Positions 7,522 through 14,509 are shown, numbered from the stretch's first letter. The stretch is DNA of 16,941 nucleotides from JBBDIM01 sp040880405 (GCA_040880405.1 JBBDIM010000153.1:1-16941); one strand, 5' to 3'. Made by a program: numbers and translations. The notes: generated by a model from the letters alone, not told the origin.

Positions 7522-8325
7522 TTAACCGGGCAGTCGGACAATCCCCAGTTCGCTTGGGGCTTTTCTCGACGCTTCTTTGCAAAGCACCGGCGTGAGCCTC
7601 TCGAAATAGGCATTGCCTCCATGTCTCCGCATATAACCGTTGGGTTGCATGTATTGCTTGAGCAAAAACGCGGCGCAGTCCGCGACTTGAATTAAATAGG
7701 ACTCACGCGAGTCGCGTACGACTGGATCCTCAATCACAAATCGAAGGGGGCGATTGATATAAGTTGTCGCACCGGAGCCGAGATTGATTTTCAACAGATT
7801 GTTGATCCGCATCTTGGCGAGTAGACGTCGTAATTTTCCTCCGTCGGTATTATCAGGAAACACGATTCCCCGCTCCTGCGGATTCTGGGGGCCTGGAAAA
7901 TTCTCCTGCTGAATGGTGTTTTCGAAGCGCTGAAACAGAGAGCACCAAGCGTAGTTAAAGGCATCCTCCGGACTCGCAATGCCTCGCGTCTTGTCGAGCG
8001 TCACATTGATTAAGCGAACATTTTGAAGTTGCGCGATTTCATCGGCGAAGTGACGAATAATCGCAAGTCGCTGATGCTTTGCGAGACTCTGGAATGAAGC
8101 GTGCAACCTTCCGGGTTTGGTGATTAGTTCCGCCGAGTGGATTTCCGCTTCCAGGAAAATGCCGTATCGTCTCTTGAGCCAACGGCGAAATTGCAGCAAC
8201 TGATCAATCGTATCCCGCCAGGCCAATTCATGAACGACCACGCCTGAAAGACAAAAGAGTGAGGTCGGGGAGCCACCAGATGGCAATCCGCAATCGCCAC
8301 TCTCGTCGACATACATCAGGTACAT
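7522..8325 (-). CDS. DUF3800 domain-containing protein
   Basis: A 267-residue protein with the DUF3800 layout. The N-terminal YVDESGD (Asp7, Glu8, Asp11) opens an RNase H-like fold. The middle holds AEIHSAEL and RLINVTLDKT. The C-terminus has the family block DSRESYLIQVADCAAFLLKQ with a conserved acidic residue. DUF3800 proteins are presumed nucleases because of this acidic set and are often found in defence islands and mobile regions; no reaction has been shown from this sequence. An internal ATG at residue 4 is an equally good start and neither has a strong ribosome binding site. It stands alone: the neighbouring small genes are separated by repeats. It looks intact. Confidence 0.85.
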   Translation of the reverse strand: MYLMYVDESGDCGLPSGGSPTSLFCLSGVVVHELAWRDTIDQLLQFRRWLKRRYGIFLEAEIHSAELITKPGRLHASFQSLAKHQRLAIIRHFADEIAQLQNVRLINVTLDKTRGIASPEDAFNYAWCSLFQRFENTIQQENFPGPQNPQERGIVFPDNTDGGKLRRLLAKMRINNLLKINLGSGATTYINRPLRFVIEDPVVRDSRESYLIQVADCAAFLLKQYMQPNGYMRRHGGNAYFERLTPVLCKEASRKAPSELGIVRLPG

Positions 8326-8574
8326 GAGGTTTTCCGGATTCTATCCCGAGGTATCCTTCCCATACGTGTTTTGAGATTGAAAAGCGGGCGGGCCTTAAGT
8401 TGCCATTACCTCCTACAGCCTAATTGCGGAGACGTTTGCCGGGAAAGTTATTTTTGGTCCAGGGCAAAGTGCTCAATGATCCAGAGCACTTTTAGGCGAG
8501 TGAACGCGATGGGCGAGGTCGGGTGGTTTTCCCCAATGGTCATGATGCAAGCAGCCGTGACATCTCACGTTCTT
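8326..8574. other. Intergenic region with one small hairpin
   Basis: No convincing gene. aaagtgctc (8466-8474) and gagcacttt (8484-8492) form a 9-bp perfect stem with a 9-nt loop. It sits in the upstream region of the DUF3800 gene and could be an operator dyad or a weak terminator; only a short T-run follows. A 68-codon plus-strand frame at 8371-8577 has no recognisable feature. Confidence 0.4.
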
Positions 8575-8743
8575 TAACCACGAAACACACGAATGACACG
8601 AAAAAAGGCGACCCGGGTGAAATCATCCACCCGCAGCGCCGGACCTTTCTTGGTGGCGGGCTGGCCTACCGAGATGGCCGCAGAAGACTCAGTTCACGTT
8701 GACTACCGTGGCGAATTTCGTGTGATTCGTGTCTTTCGTGGTT
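8575..8743. repeat. Paired-arm repeat, 'ttcgtggtt' family (copy 1)
   Basis: The left arm (8575-8602) starts taaccacgaaacacacgaat and the right arm (8714-8743) ends gtgtctttcgtggttt. The arms are inverted copies around a spacer of about 110 bp. The whole unit, spacer included, is repeated at 9318-9486, in each case just downstream of a hicB-like gene. Confidence 0.8.
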
Positions 8744-8781
8744 TGCTGCTTTTCACTTAATCGGGTTCGGGTTGGATCTCG

Positions 8782-8958
8782 CTAGTTCCCCGAATTGCCG
8801 GCAAGCTCATCCGCGACCGCCAAATACTCTTGGATGGCGGTGGTGATGTTATCGAGGGCATCGGCAACACTGTTTCCCTGAGAGTGGCAGCCCGGGAGAT
8901 CGGGCACTGAGGCGGCGAAACCCTCCGCGGATTCTTCGATTTCAATCCTGTACTTCAT
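8782..8958 (-). CDS. Orphan HicB-like antitoxin (copy 1)
   Basis: A 58-residue protein starting MKYRIEIEESAEGFAASVPD, then LPGCHSQGNSVADALDNI, a typical HicB_like pattern (partial RNase H fold that binds HicA: strand, 'vPdLPGC.s.GdT..eAl.n' and a following helix). The start is firm: AGGAG sits 7 nt upstream of the ATG. It ends soon after the helix (ELAGNSGN), so it lacks the C-terminal DNA-binding domain of full HicB proteins. No hicA-like frame is found upstream, so it appears to be a solitary antitoxin. It is 48/58 identical to the copy at 9524-9700. Residues 21-58 differ at one position only, residues 1-20 at nine. It was recognised by direct translation because it is very short. Confidence 0.75.
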   Translation of the reverse strand: MKYRIEIEESAEGFAASVPDLPGCHSQGNSVADALDNITTAIQEYLAVADELAGNSGN

Positions 8959-9031
8959 TGCGATCTCCTAAAAGGTGAACAGCATCAGGCACCCGACTCC
9001 TATGCAAGTTTAATGGTTGATGGATTTACCA

Positions 9032-9060
9032 TTGGAGGGCGACCATCGCGGAGATACAAT
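9032..9060 (+). promoter_or_regulatory. Candidate promoter of the 69-residue gene
   Basis: TTGGAG (9032-9037), a 17-nt spacer and TACAAT (9055-9060) resemble a sigma70-type promoter. It lies 28 nt before the ATG at 9088 and would leave a leader of about 20 nt carrying the AAGGAGG ribosome binding site. Confidence 0.45.
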
Positions 9061-9087
9061 TGAAGACAGCCCAGAAGGAGGCCACCA

Positions 9088-9297
9088 ATGATCCGAATCG
9101 TCATTCAAAACGATGTCGCCGAGCAAATCCGCCAGTCCGAAGGTCCCGTTGAATTGGTTGATGACCACGGACGCCCGGTCGGGCTTGTACGTCGTCCACC
9201 CACCGAACAGGAAATCGAGTTCGCGAAAGGGCGGATCGGTGGCAAGGGGGCAACCTTCACGGTGGATGAAGTGATTGCGAAGGTTGAGGCGTTGTGA
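9088..9297 (+). CDS. Small hypothetical protein, antitoxin-like
   Basis: A 69-residue protein starting MIRIVIQNDVAEQIRQSEGP. The start is one of the best in the window: AAGGAGG at 9075-9081, six bases before the ATG. The middle (ELVDDHGRPVGLVRRPP) resembles the 'd..GrpvG.v..' beta-hairpin of small Phd- or AbrB-like antitoxins and is followed by a helical, charged tail ending VDEVIAKVEAL. I do not recognise a named family. No toxin-like gene lies next to it. It sits between the two duplicated hicB-like units on the opposite strand. Antitoxin is an inference from size, hairpin pattern and neighbourhood. Confidence 0.65.
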   Translation: MIRIVIQNDVAEQIRQSEGPVELVDDHGRPVGLVRRPPTEQEIEFAKGRIGGKGATFTVDEVIAKVEAL

Positions 9298-9317
9298 GTT
9301 ACGCGGTCGTTTTTTCT

Positions 9318-9486
9318 TAACCACGAAACACACGAATGACACGAATAAGGGGAACCCGGGTGAAATCATCCACCCGCAGCACCGCAACTTTCGTGGTGGT
9401 GGGCTGGCCTACCGAGATTGCCGCGGAAGACTCGGTTCACGTTGAATACCGTGGCGAATTTCGTGTGATTCGTGTCTTTCGTGGTT
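9318..9486. repeat. Paired-arm repeat, 'ttcgtggtt' family (copy 2)
   Basis: The left arm (9318-9345) and right arm (9457-9486) match copy 1 at 8575-8743. The spacer is also conserved (for example gggtgaaatcatccacccgc in both), so this is a segmental duplicate and not two independent insertions of short arms. Confidence 0.8.
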
Positions 9487-9523
9487 GCTACTTTTGACTT
9501 AGTCGGGTTCGGGTTGGGTCTCG

Positions 9524-9700
9524 CTAGTTCCCCGAATTGCCGGCAAGCTCATCCGCCGCCGCCAAATACTCTTGGATGGCGGTGGTGATGTTATCGAGGG
9601 CATCGGCAACACTGTTTCCCTGCGAGTGGCAGCCCGGCAACTCCGGCACCGAGGCGGCTATGCCTTCCTCGGTGACTTCGATGATCACTTTGTATGCCAT
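9524..9700 (-). CDS. Orphan HicB-like antitoxin (copy 2)
   Basis: A 58-residue protein starting MAYKVIIEVTEEGIAASVPE, then LPGCHSQGNSVADALDNI; same family and length as the gene at 8782-8958. Nearly all differences fall in residues 1-20, while the rest and the DNA downstream of the stop are almost identical. This points to recent duplication or gene conversion of the 3' part only. As in copy 1, the C-terminal DNA-binding part is absent and no hicA-like toxin frame is found in the 118 bp before ilvD. The ribosome binding site is weaker than in copy 1 (ggcc region only), so expression may differ. It was recognised by direct translation because it is short. Confidence 0.75.
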   Translation of the reverse strand: MAYKVIIEVTEEGIAASVPELPGCHSQGNSVADALDNITTAIQEYLAAADELAGNSGN

Positions 9701-9750
9701 GGCCGGTGGCCCTTGCTGGGGCCGTCCAGATTGAATTTACAGGTGGGCAA

Positions 9751-9797
9751 AGTGCCTCGCACTTCACACTGGCGGACGAGCCGCCAGTGCCACCCGA
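9751..9797. repeat. Hairpin repeat (cactggcgg family, copy 2)
   Basis: cactggcgg (9767-9775), loop acgag and ccgccagtg (9781-9789) form a perfect 9-bp stem; agtgc-ctc-gcact (9751-9763) makes a second small dyad. It is the inverted counterpart of the repeat at 2158-2200. It follows the ilvD stop by about 30 bp and may end or stabilise the ilvD transcript, although no T-tract is present. Confidence 0.75.
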
Positions 9798-9818
9798 ATT
9801 ATTCACTTTGAATAAGCC

Positions 9819-11498
9819 TCACTCATCCGTCACACACCCCTCCGAAGCACTCTTCACGTTCTTAATGTACTTGTACAGCGTGCCGCGGGTGGCTTTGTAG
9901 GGTGGGGCGGTCCATTGGGCGAGCCGCTTTTTTAGGTCTTCGGCGGGGACTTCCAGGTCGATGGCGTTTTTGTCGGCGTCGATGGTTACGGTGTCGCCGT
10001 CTTGGGCTAGGGCGATGGGGCCTCCCTCTTGGGCTTCCGGGGTGATGTGGCCGACGATGAAGCCGTGCGAGCCGCCGGAGAATCGGCCATCGGTTAGCAG
10101 CGCCACGTCGCCACCGAGGCCAGCCCCCATGATCGCGCTGGTGGGGGTCAGCATTTCTGGCATCCCGGGGCCACCCTTGGGGCCTTCGTAGCGGATGATC
10201 ACGACGTCACCCTTTTGGATTTTGCCATCTTCCAGGGCCTTGAGCATCGCCTCTTCGCCGTCGAACACGCGGGCCGGGCCGGAGAATCGCATTCCCTCTT
10301 TGCCGGTGATCTTGGCGACCGCCCCGGTCGGCGAGAGAGAGCCTTTCAGGATTTGGATGTGCCCGGTCTTTTTGATCGGGTTGGAGATCGGGCGGATGAT
10401 GTCCTGATCGGCGGTGAACTCCGGCAGGTCGGCCACGTTCTCAGCCAAGGTTTTGCCGGTGACGGTCATACAGTCCCCCGTCATCAGGCCTTCGCTCAGC
10501 AGGTACTTCATCACGGCCGGGGTGCCGCCGATCTTGTGCAGGTCTTCCTGGACGTACCGGCCGCTCGGTTTGAGGTCGGCCAGGAACGGGATGCGGTCGC
10601 TGACCTTTTGGAAATCGTCGAGCGTCAAATCGACGTCAACACTCCGGGCCATCGCAATCAAATGCAGCACGGCGTTGGTCGAACCACCCAGGGCCATCAC
10701 CACGACCATGGCGTTCTCAAACGCGGCTCTGGTCATGATGTCGCGGGGCTTGATGTCCTTTTCCAGCAGCAGGCGAATCGCGGCTCCTGCCTTGTGGCAC
10801 TCCTCGATTTTGTCGGGGTCCTCGGCCGGGATACTGGCGCTGAAAGGAAGGGCCATGCCTAAGGCCTCAATCGCGGAGGCCATCGTGTTGGCGGTGTACA
10901 TCCCACCGCAGGCCCCGGCCCCTGGGCACGACTTGCGGACGATCTCCTTGCGTTCCTCTTCAGTGATGGTCCCGGCCAGAAACTGCCCGTAGCACTGGAA
11001 GGCGGAGACGATGTCGAGTTTGTCGCCGTTCTTGAAGCCTGGTTTGATGGTGCCGCCGTAGACCATGAGGGCAGGACGGTTGAGCCGGCCCATGGCGATC
11101 AGACAGCCCGGCATGTTTTTATCGCAGCCTGGCAGGGCGATCAGGGCGTCGTACCACTGGCCACCCATGATCGTTTCGATCGAGTCGGCGATCAAATCGC
11201 GGGACTGGAGGGAATAGCTCATCCCCTCGGTTCCCATGCTGATCCCATCGCTCACCCCGATGGTATTGAACCGCATACCGACCAGATCGGCCCCGAGCAC
11301 CCCTTTTTTCACTTCGACGGCCAATTTGTCGAGGTGCATGTTGCAGGTGTTCCCCTCGTACCAAACGCTGGCGATCCCGACCTGGGCCTTGTTCATGTCC
11401 TCTTCGGTCATGCCGGTACCAAACAGCATGGCCTGCGAAGCACCTTGGCTTTTAGGCTGGGTCACACGAGCGCTGTACTTATTGAGGGGCTGAGACAC
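9819..11498 (-). CDS. ilvD: Dihydroxy-acid dehydratase
   Basis: A 559-residue IlvD, which dehydrates dihydroxy-isovalerate and dihydroxy-methylvalerate in valine, leucine and isoleucine biosynthesis in the cytoplasm. Three cysteines of the iron-sulfur site are in place: Cys52 (GNTCNMHL), Cys125 (PGCDKNMPGC) and Cys197 (CPGAGACGGMYTANTM). The C-terminal blocks LLTDGRFSGGSHGFIVGHIT and APPYKATRGTLYKYI are typical. I chose the GTG at 11498 (SQPLNKYSARVTQPKSQGAS), which matches the family start and has AGGA nearby. A TTG 14 codons upstream would lie at the expected transcription start, since a TAAAAT -10 is at 11547-11552. The gene is isolated from other ilv/leu genes. It looks intact. Confidence 0.97.
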   Translation of the reverse strand: MSQPLNKYSARVTQPKSQGASQAMLFGTGMTEEDMNKAQVGIASVWYEGNTCNMHLDKLAVEVKKGVLGADLVGMRFNTIGVSDGISMGTEGMSYSLQSRDLIADSIETIMGGQWYDALIALPGCDKNMPGCLIAMGRLNRPALMVYGGTIKPGFKNGDKLDIVSAFQCYGQFLAGTITEEERKEIVRKSCPGAGACGGMYTANTMASAIEALGMALPFSASIPAEDPDKIEECHKAGAAIRLLLEKDIKPRDIMTRAAFENAMVVVMALGGSTNAVLHLIAMARSVDVDLTLDDFQKVSDRIPFLADLKPSGRYVQEDLHKIGGTPAVMKYLLSEGLMTGDCMTVTGKTLAENVADLPEFTADQDIIRPISNPIKKTGHIQILKGSLSPTGAVAKITGKEGMRFSGPARVFDGEEAMLKALEDGKIQKGDVVIIRYEGPKGGPGMPEMLTPTSAIMGAGLGGDVALLTDGRFSGGSHGFIVGHITPEAQEGGPIALAQDGDTVTIDADKNAIDLEVPAEDLKKRLAQWTAPPYKATRGTLYKYIKNVKSASEGCVTDE

Positions 11499-11636
11499 GG
11501 GCAGTGGTCCTATGGATAAGGGCAAGGGGAATTCAGGCAATCCCGCATTTTAGCGAGAGATTTGGGTGGGTTCTAGGCGGTGGGCAGACACGGGAAAGTG
11601 GGTGGAGGTTCGCTCTGTTTTTTGCCGCGGGTGGGG

Positions 11637-11642
11637 TATAAT
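11637..11642 (+). promoter_or_regulatory. Candidate -10 element of the DUF433/DUF5615 operon
   Basis: A perfect TATAAT lies 61 bp upstream of the DUF433 start. No good -35 match is present at 16-18 nt, only TCTGTT at 11614-11619. It is the best -10 in the interval before the two overlapping genes. Confidence 0.35.
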
Positions 11643-11703
11643 GAGATGAAAGGCGGGTTTCAAACCCCGCACCGGACACAATCGCCAGAACCAGGAAGCA
11701 GCA

Positions 11704-11937
11704 ATGGCCCATTTCAGCCGAATAACGATCGACCCAGACAAAATGAACGGCCAACCCTGTGTCCGTGGGATGCGGTTGACCGTTCGTCGAGTTCTCGACA
11801 TTTTGGCAACCTACCCGGACCGAGCGGAACTGTTTCGCGAATTTCCGGAGCTTACGGAAGATGATATTGGGGAAGTGTTGGCGTATGCTGCGGCGAATTT
11901 GGACGACAGGGTATTGGATCTGAGGGAAGCCTCGTGA
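11704..11937 (+). CDS. DUF433 antitoxin
   Basis: A 77-residue protein with the DUF433 signature: RITIDPDKMNGQPCVRGMRL at residues 6-25, then TVRRVLDILATYP, the helix-turn-helix-like part, and FPELTEDDIGEVLAYAAANL. DUF433 proteins act as antitoxins and DNA-binding repressors for PIN-like toxins. The start has AGGAAG 7 nt upstream. Its stop TGA (11935-11937) overlaps the GTG start of the next gene (11934), so the two are translationally coupled, the standard arrangement for DUF433/DUF5615 pairs. Both proteins look complete. The operon is probably autoregulated by the complex, as in other type II modules. Confidence 0.92.
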   Translation: MAHFSRITIDPDKMNGQPCVRGMRLTVRRVLDILATYPDRAELFREFPELTEDDIGEVLAYAAANLDDRVLDLREAS

Positions 11938-12347
11938 GGTTTCTCTTGGATCAAGGGTTACCACGCACAACGGCCCAGCATCTCATCGACCTGGGGTACC
12001 GTTGCGAGCACGTCGCGATGTTGGGAATGGCGACCGCATCCGATCACGAAATTCTGGCGGAGGCACTGTCTCGAAACGCAATTGTTGTAACCCAAGATTC
12101 CGACTTTCACTCAATCCTGGCGAGGTCGAATGCCGACTCGCCATCGGTCATACGCATCCGAATTCAAGGCCTGAAAGGGCAAGCTCTTTCCGAGCTGATT
12201 GTTCGCGCCGCAAATGTCGTCGGCGAGGAGTTGATACGAGGCGCGGCGGTTACCATTACGTCAAAACGCTTGGCCGTTCGCGAGTTGCCGCTCTTCAAAC
12301 CTGCGCGGAGGCCCTCGGACGATGACGCTGAGTCGGATGGCGACTAG
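11934..12347 (+). CDS. DUF5615 PIN-like toxin
   Basis: A 137-residue protein with the PIN-like fold of DUF5615 (Mut7-C related). It opens MRFLLDQGLP (Asp6), followed by HVAMLGMATASDHEIL (Asp37) and VVTQDSDFHSIL (Asp55, Asp57), which gives the usual acidic set for a metal-dependent ribonuclease. The target RNA is unknown. It starts with GTG inside the stop codon of the DUF433 gene, so translation is coupled to the antitoxin. The last ~20 residues (PARRPSDDDAESDGD) form an acidic tail that may be disordered. All expected acidic residues are present, so the toxin looks active rather than decayed. Confidence 0.9.
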   Translation: MRFLLDQGLPRTTAQHLIDLGYRCEHVAMLGMATASDHEILAEALSRNAIVVTQDSDFHSILARSNADSPSVIRIRIQGLKGQALSELIVRAANVVGEELIRGAAVTITSKRLAVRELPLFKPARRPSDDDAESDGD

Positions 12348-12464
12348 GAATATTTCCACTCGCTCCCCCCGTAGGTTATCCTAAACCAATCGTGTTACCA
12401 GCATCCCGAAATTCTTTCCCCCTGACGACTTCCCCCGAACCACCCCACACGCGAGATTCCCACC

Positions 12465-13091
12465 ATGCGTCCGCTTATGATTTTGCTAATGGCCGGTTGC
12501 TTTTTTGTTCCCAATCTTCATGCCGAAGAGGCCAAGCCGCTGTTCGACGGGAAGTCGTTTGACGGGTGGGAGGGGAACTTGGATTGGTTCCGGATCGAAG
12601 ACGGGGCGGTCGTTGCGGGGAGTTTGGAGAAGCGGATTCCCAATAATGAGTTTCTCTGTACCAAAGAGGAGTTTGGCGACTTCGAGTTGACGCTGGAGGC
12701 CAAGCTCGTGGGTGAGGGGAACAACGCCGGAGTGCAGTTTCGGAGTAAGCGAATCCCCAACCATCACGAGGTGATCGGCTATCAGGCCGACATGGGACGT
12801 TCCGCCACACGGACCATTTGGGGCAATTTGTACGATGAGTCGCGGCGACGCAAGTTTTTGGCCGAGGGGGAAGCCGCGGCGGTGGACGGCGTCCTGCATT
12901 CCAGCGAATGGGTCCCCCTCAAAATCAAAGCCGAGGGGCCGCGAATTCAAATTTGGATCGGCGAGGTCCAGACGGTCGACTATACCGAGCAGGATGACGA
13001 GATTGCGCGGAGCGGGATCATTGGCCTGCAAATCCACAGCGGCGCACCGGCCGAGGCGTCCTACCGCAACATCACGCTGAAGCGGCTTTGA
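12465..13091 (+). CDS. Secreted DUF1080 (3-keto-disaccharide hydrolase-type) protein
   Basis: A 208-residue protein with a signal peptide (residues 1-20, cleavage expected after NLHA). The mature part begins with the DUF1080 opening KPLFDGKSFDGWEGN, then FRIEDGAVVAGS, the mid block FELTLEAKLVGEGNNAGVQF and the end GIIGLQIHSGAPAEASYRNI, matching the beta-jelly-roll DUF1080 domain over its full length. The family has been renamed after 3-keto-disaccharide hydrolases and is abundant in planctomycetes, probably for sugar breakdown in the periplasm; the substrate here is unknown. MAGC at residues 9-12 resembles a lipobox, but the n-region is too short for a confident lipoprotein call. The next gene, fur, is convergent across a repeat array. 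Confidence 0.93.
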   Translation: MRPLMILLMAGCFFVPNLHAEEAKPLFDGKSFDGWEGNLDWFRIEDGAVVAGSLEKRIPNNEFLCTKEEFGDFELTLEAKLVGEGNNAGVQFRSKRIPNHHEVIGYQADMGRSATRTIWGNLYDESRRRKFLAEGEAAAVDGVLHSSEWVPLKIKAEGPRIQIWIGEVQTVDYTEQDDEIARSGIIGLQIHSGAPAEASYRNITLKRL

Positions 13092-13102
13092 GATTGCCAA
13101 GT

Positions 13103-13260
13103 CCCCACGGTCTACGCGACCGTAGCCACGCTTGCAAAAGCGTGGGAGAAGTGCTTACCCGCTTTGCCCCAGGGGCGACCTCAACTCGCCAAATCCCCAC
13201 GGTCTACGCGACCGTGGCTACGGAAGAATCTGTCCCCACGGTCTTGGCGACCGTGGCTAC
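13103..13260. repeat. Hairpin repeat array, 'ccccacggtc' family (three hairpins plus one)
   Basis: Three copies of a hairpin with arms ccacggtc and gaccgtgg are at 13103-13128, 13195-13221 and 13234-13260. A fourth, related hairpin at 13126-13145 has arms ccacgctt and aagcgtgg around gcaa. The block 13121-13222 recurs as a composite unit at 14029-14131. The array lies between the convergent DUF1080 and fur genes and may stop transcription from both sides. Confidence 0.85.
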
Positions 13261-13271
13261 AGGAAAAATTT

Positions 13272-13778
13272 CTAAATCAAATCTAAACGCCGTTTCTTAC
13301 GGCGAGATTTCTTTTGGCATTCTTCGCAGATGCCGTTGATGATGAAGCGGTGGCTGCTTGCGCGGAAGTTTTGTTCCCGCGCGACTCGGTTCCGCAGTTC
13401 CACCAGTTCCGTGCTTTGGAACTCGATTAGGTTTTGGCACTGGGTACAGTAGAGGTGGTCGTGGTCTGGGTAGCCGTAGTCATGCTCGTAGACCGCGCGG
13501 CCGCCGATCTCCATTTTCCGCAATAGGCCCGCCTCGACCAGTTCGTTCAGCGTGCGATAAACGGTCGGCCGGCTGACCCGTTGGGGGCCCTTCACCTGGG
13601 TCGAAAGCTCGTCGATCAAGGCGTCCGCGTCGAAGTGTTCATGCTTGCTGAAGACATGCTCGACCAGCACCCGGCGGGGTTGGGTTACCCGTTTCCCCTT
13701 GCTTTGGAGGTATTCCTCGAACCGTTCCATCGGCTGGAGGGAGACATCGACGGATTCCAGGGCGAACTGTTCGGTCAT
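13272..13778 (-). CDS. fur: Fur-family metalloregulator
   Basis: A 168-residue Fur-family repressor. The winged-helix domain covers about residues 15-90, with the recognition region VSRPTVYRTLNELVEAGLLR. The metal-binding and dimerisation half has HDHLYCTQC (His106, His108, Cys111, Cys114) and a second pair at Cys151 and Cys154 (CEEC), the structural zinc site. The length is slightly above average because of an N-terminal extension and a basic tail (KKSRRKKRRLDLI). It probably senses iron, but Zur or PerR roles cannot be excluded by sequence alone. Several TCTCAAT-type dyads upstream (13784-13888) suggest autoregulation. There is no clear ribosome binding site. It is flanked by direct repeats at 13121-13222 and 14029-14131. 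Confidence 0.92.
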   Translation of the reverse strand: MTEQFALESVDVSLQPMERFEEYLQSKGKRVTQPRRVLVEHVFSKHEHFDADALIDELSTQVKGPQRVSRPTVYRTLNELVEAGLLRKMEIGGRAVYEHDYGYPDHDHLYCTQCQNLIEFQSTELVELRNRVAREQNFRASSHRFIINGICEECQKKSRRKKRRLDLI

Positions 13779-13783
13779 GACAA

Positions 13784-13888
13784 TCTCAATTGGGACAATA
13801 ACTTCGAATCACTATTGAGACTCAATCACATCTTGTATCTTATTATTGGCAAAGCAGATAGGACGTTTCCGCCGCCGCGAGTCTCAAT
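13784..13888 (-). promoter_or_regulatory. Cluster of candidate Fur operators
   Basis: attgag-a-ctcaat at 13814-13826 is a perfect 6-1-6 palindrome. Partial copies containing tctcaat are at 13784-13790, directly before the start codon, and at 13882-13888 (gagtctcaat from 13879). The three sites cover the upstream region of fur, as expected for an autoregulated gene. Assignment to Fur is by position and palindrome form. Confidence 0.6.
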
Positions 13889-14028
13889 AATTAGATTCTA
13901 CGCCAAGGGCCAGGTTTCACAAGGTTAGAACCATGGAAACGGCCGGTGAGGTAACCAAGTGGCGGGAAATTGAGACCCGGGGGGCGTCGCTCACGCGCTC
14001 AACGCCCACGAAACCACGCGAAGCGCGT

Positions 14029-14131
14029 CGTAGCCACGCTTGCCAAAAGCGTGGGGGAAGTGATAACCCGCGTCGCAACAGGGGCAAACCCAACCCGCGA
14101 AGTCCCCACGCTCTACGCGAGCGTGGCTACG
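14029..14131. repeat. Composite hairpin repeat, second copy
   Basis: Hairpin ccacgctt-gcca-aagcgtgg (14034-14054), a conserved linker (gaagtg, acccgc, aggggc) and a hairpin with arms ccacgctc and gagcgtgg (14104-14130). Same order and orientation as 13121-13222. The second hairpin differs from the first copy by a matched pair of changes that keeps it folded. Confidence 0.8.
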
Positions 14132-14141
14132 AACGGGAGGG

Positions 14142-14188
14142 CAAGAAAACCAACGACCCGTGGCGCTTCGGGGCGCAACGGGTCGTTG
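14142..14188 (-). terminator. Rho-independent terminator of flgM
   Basis: caacgacccgt (14151-14161) and acgggtcgttg (14178-14188) form a perfect 11-bp stem. Read on the minus strand it lies about 35 nt after the flgM stop and is followed directly by gttttcttgc. Stem plus T-run is a normal intrinsic terminator. Confidence 0.65.
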
Positions 14189-14222
14189 ATAACGGGGGGG
14201 AAATAATCGGCGAGCTTCGGCG

Positions 14223-14501
14223 TTAGCCGAACTCGTCCATTAGCCGGTCGAGCGCGATGTCCAGCTTATCGCCGGTCATGTAAGTGCCGTCGGCGATTTG
14301 GGCTTTGATCGAGGCGACTCGATCCGCCCGGATCTCCGGGGACTCTTGGGCTCGGCTGATCATGTTGGCCTCGCTTGAGATGTCCAACTGATCGACCGTA
14401 TCGATCCGGCTCCGCGAATTGGCGGACTCCGAAGCGATGTTCTGGTGCGGGCCGCGGATCTGCTGAGCCGGGTGAATCGCGGTGGTGCCGTTGATTTGCA
14501 T
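14223..14501 (-). CDS. flgM: Anti-sigma-28 factor FlgM
   Basis: A 92-residue protein. The N-terminus MQINGTTAIHPAQQIRGPH and the C-terminal block PEIRADRVASIKAQIADGTY, then DKLDIALDRLMDEFG, match the FlgM family, whose C-terminal helices bind and hold the flagellar sigma factor FliA until the hook is complete. The first half is polar and probably disordered, as in other FlgM proteins. The ribosome binding site is good (agggagtagga before the ATG). Its terminator is at 14142-14188. No other flagellar gene is visible in the window, so FlgM is either alone or preceded by a degraded gene (14513-14720). Confidence 0.88.
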   Translation of the reverse strand: MQINGTTAIHPAQQIRGPHQNIASESANSRSRIDTVDQLDISSEANMISRAQESPEIRADRVASIKAQIADGTYMTGDKLDIALDRLMDEFG

Positions 14502-14509
14502 GTTGAATC

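Noticed and set aside
9010..9387. A 125-codon minus-strand frame containing FVSFVCFVVKKK
   Set aside because: Repeat-derived start and antisense to the 69-residue gene, which has a strong ribosome binding site.
13103..13260. Possible CRISPR array between the DUF1080 gene and fur
   Set aside because: The three hairpin copies are irregularly spaced, with a long linker in one gap and about 12 bp in the next. There are no cas genes and the linkers recur at 14029-14131, so they are not unique spacers.
13933..14226. A 97-codon plus-strand frame after fur
   Set aside because: It runs through the composite hairpin repeat and the flgM terminator; the peptide is Arg-rich and repeat-derived.
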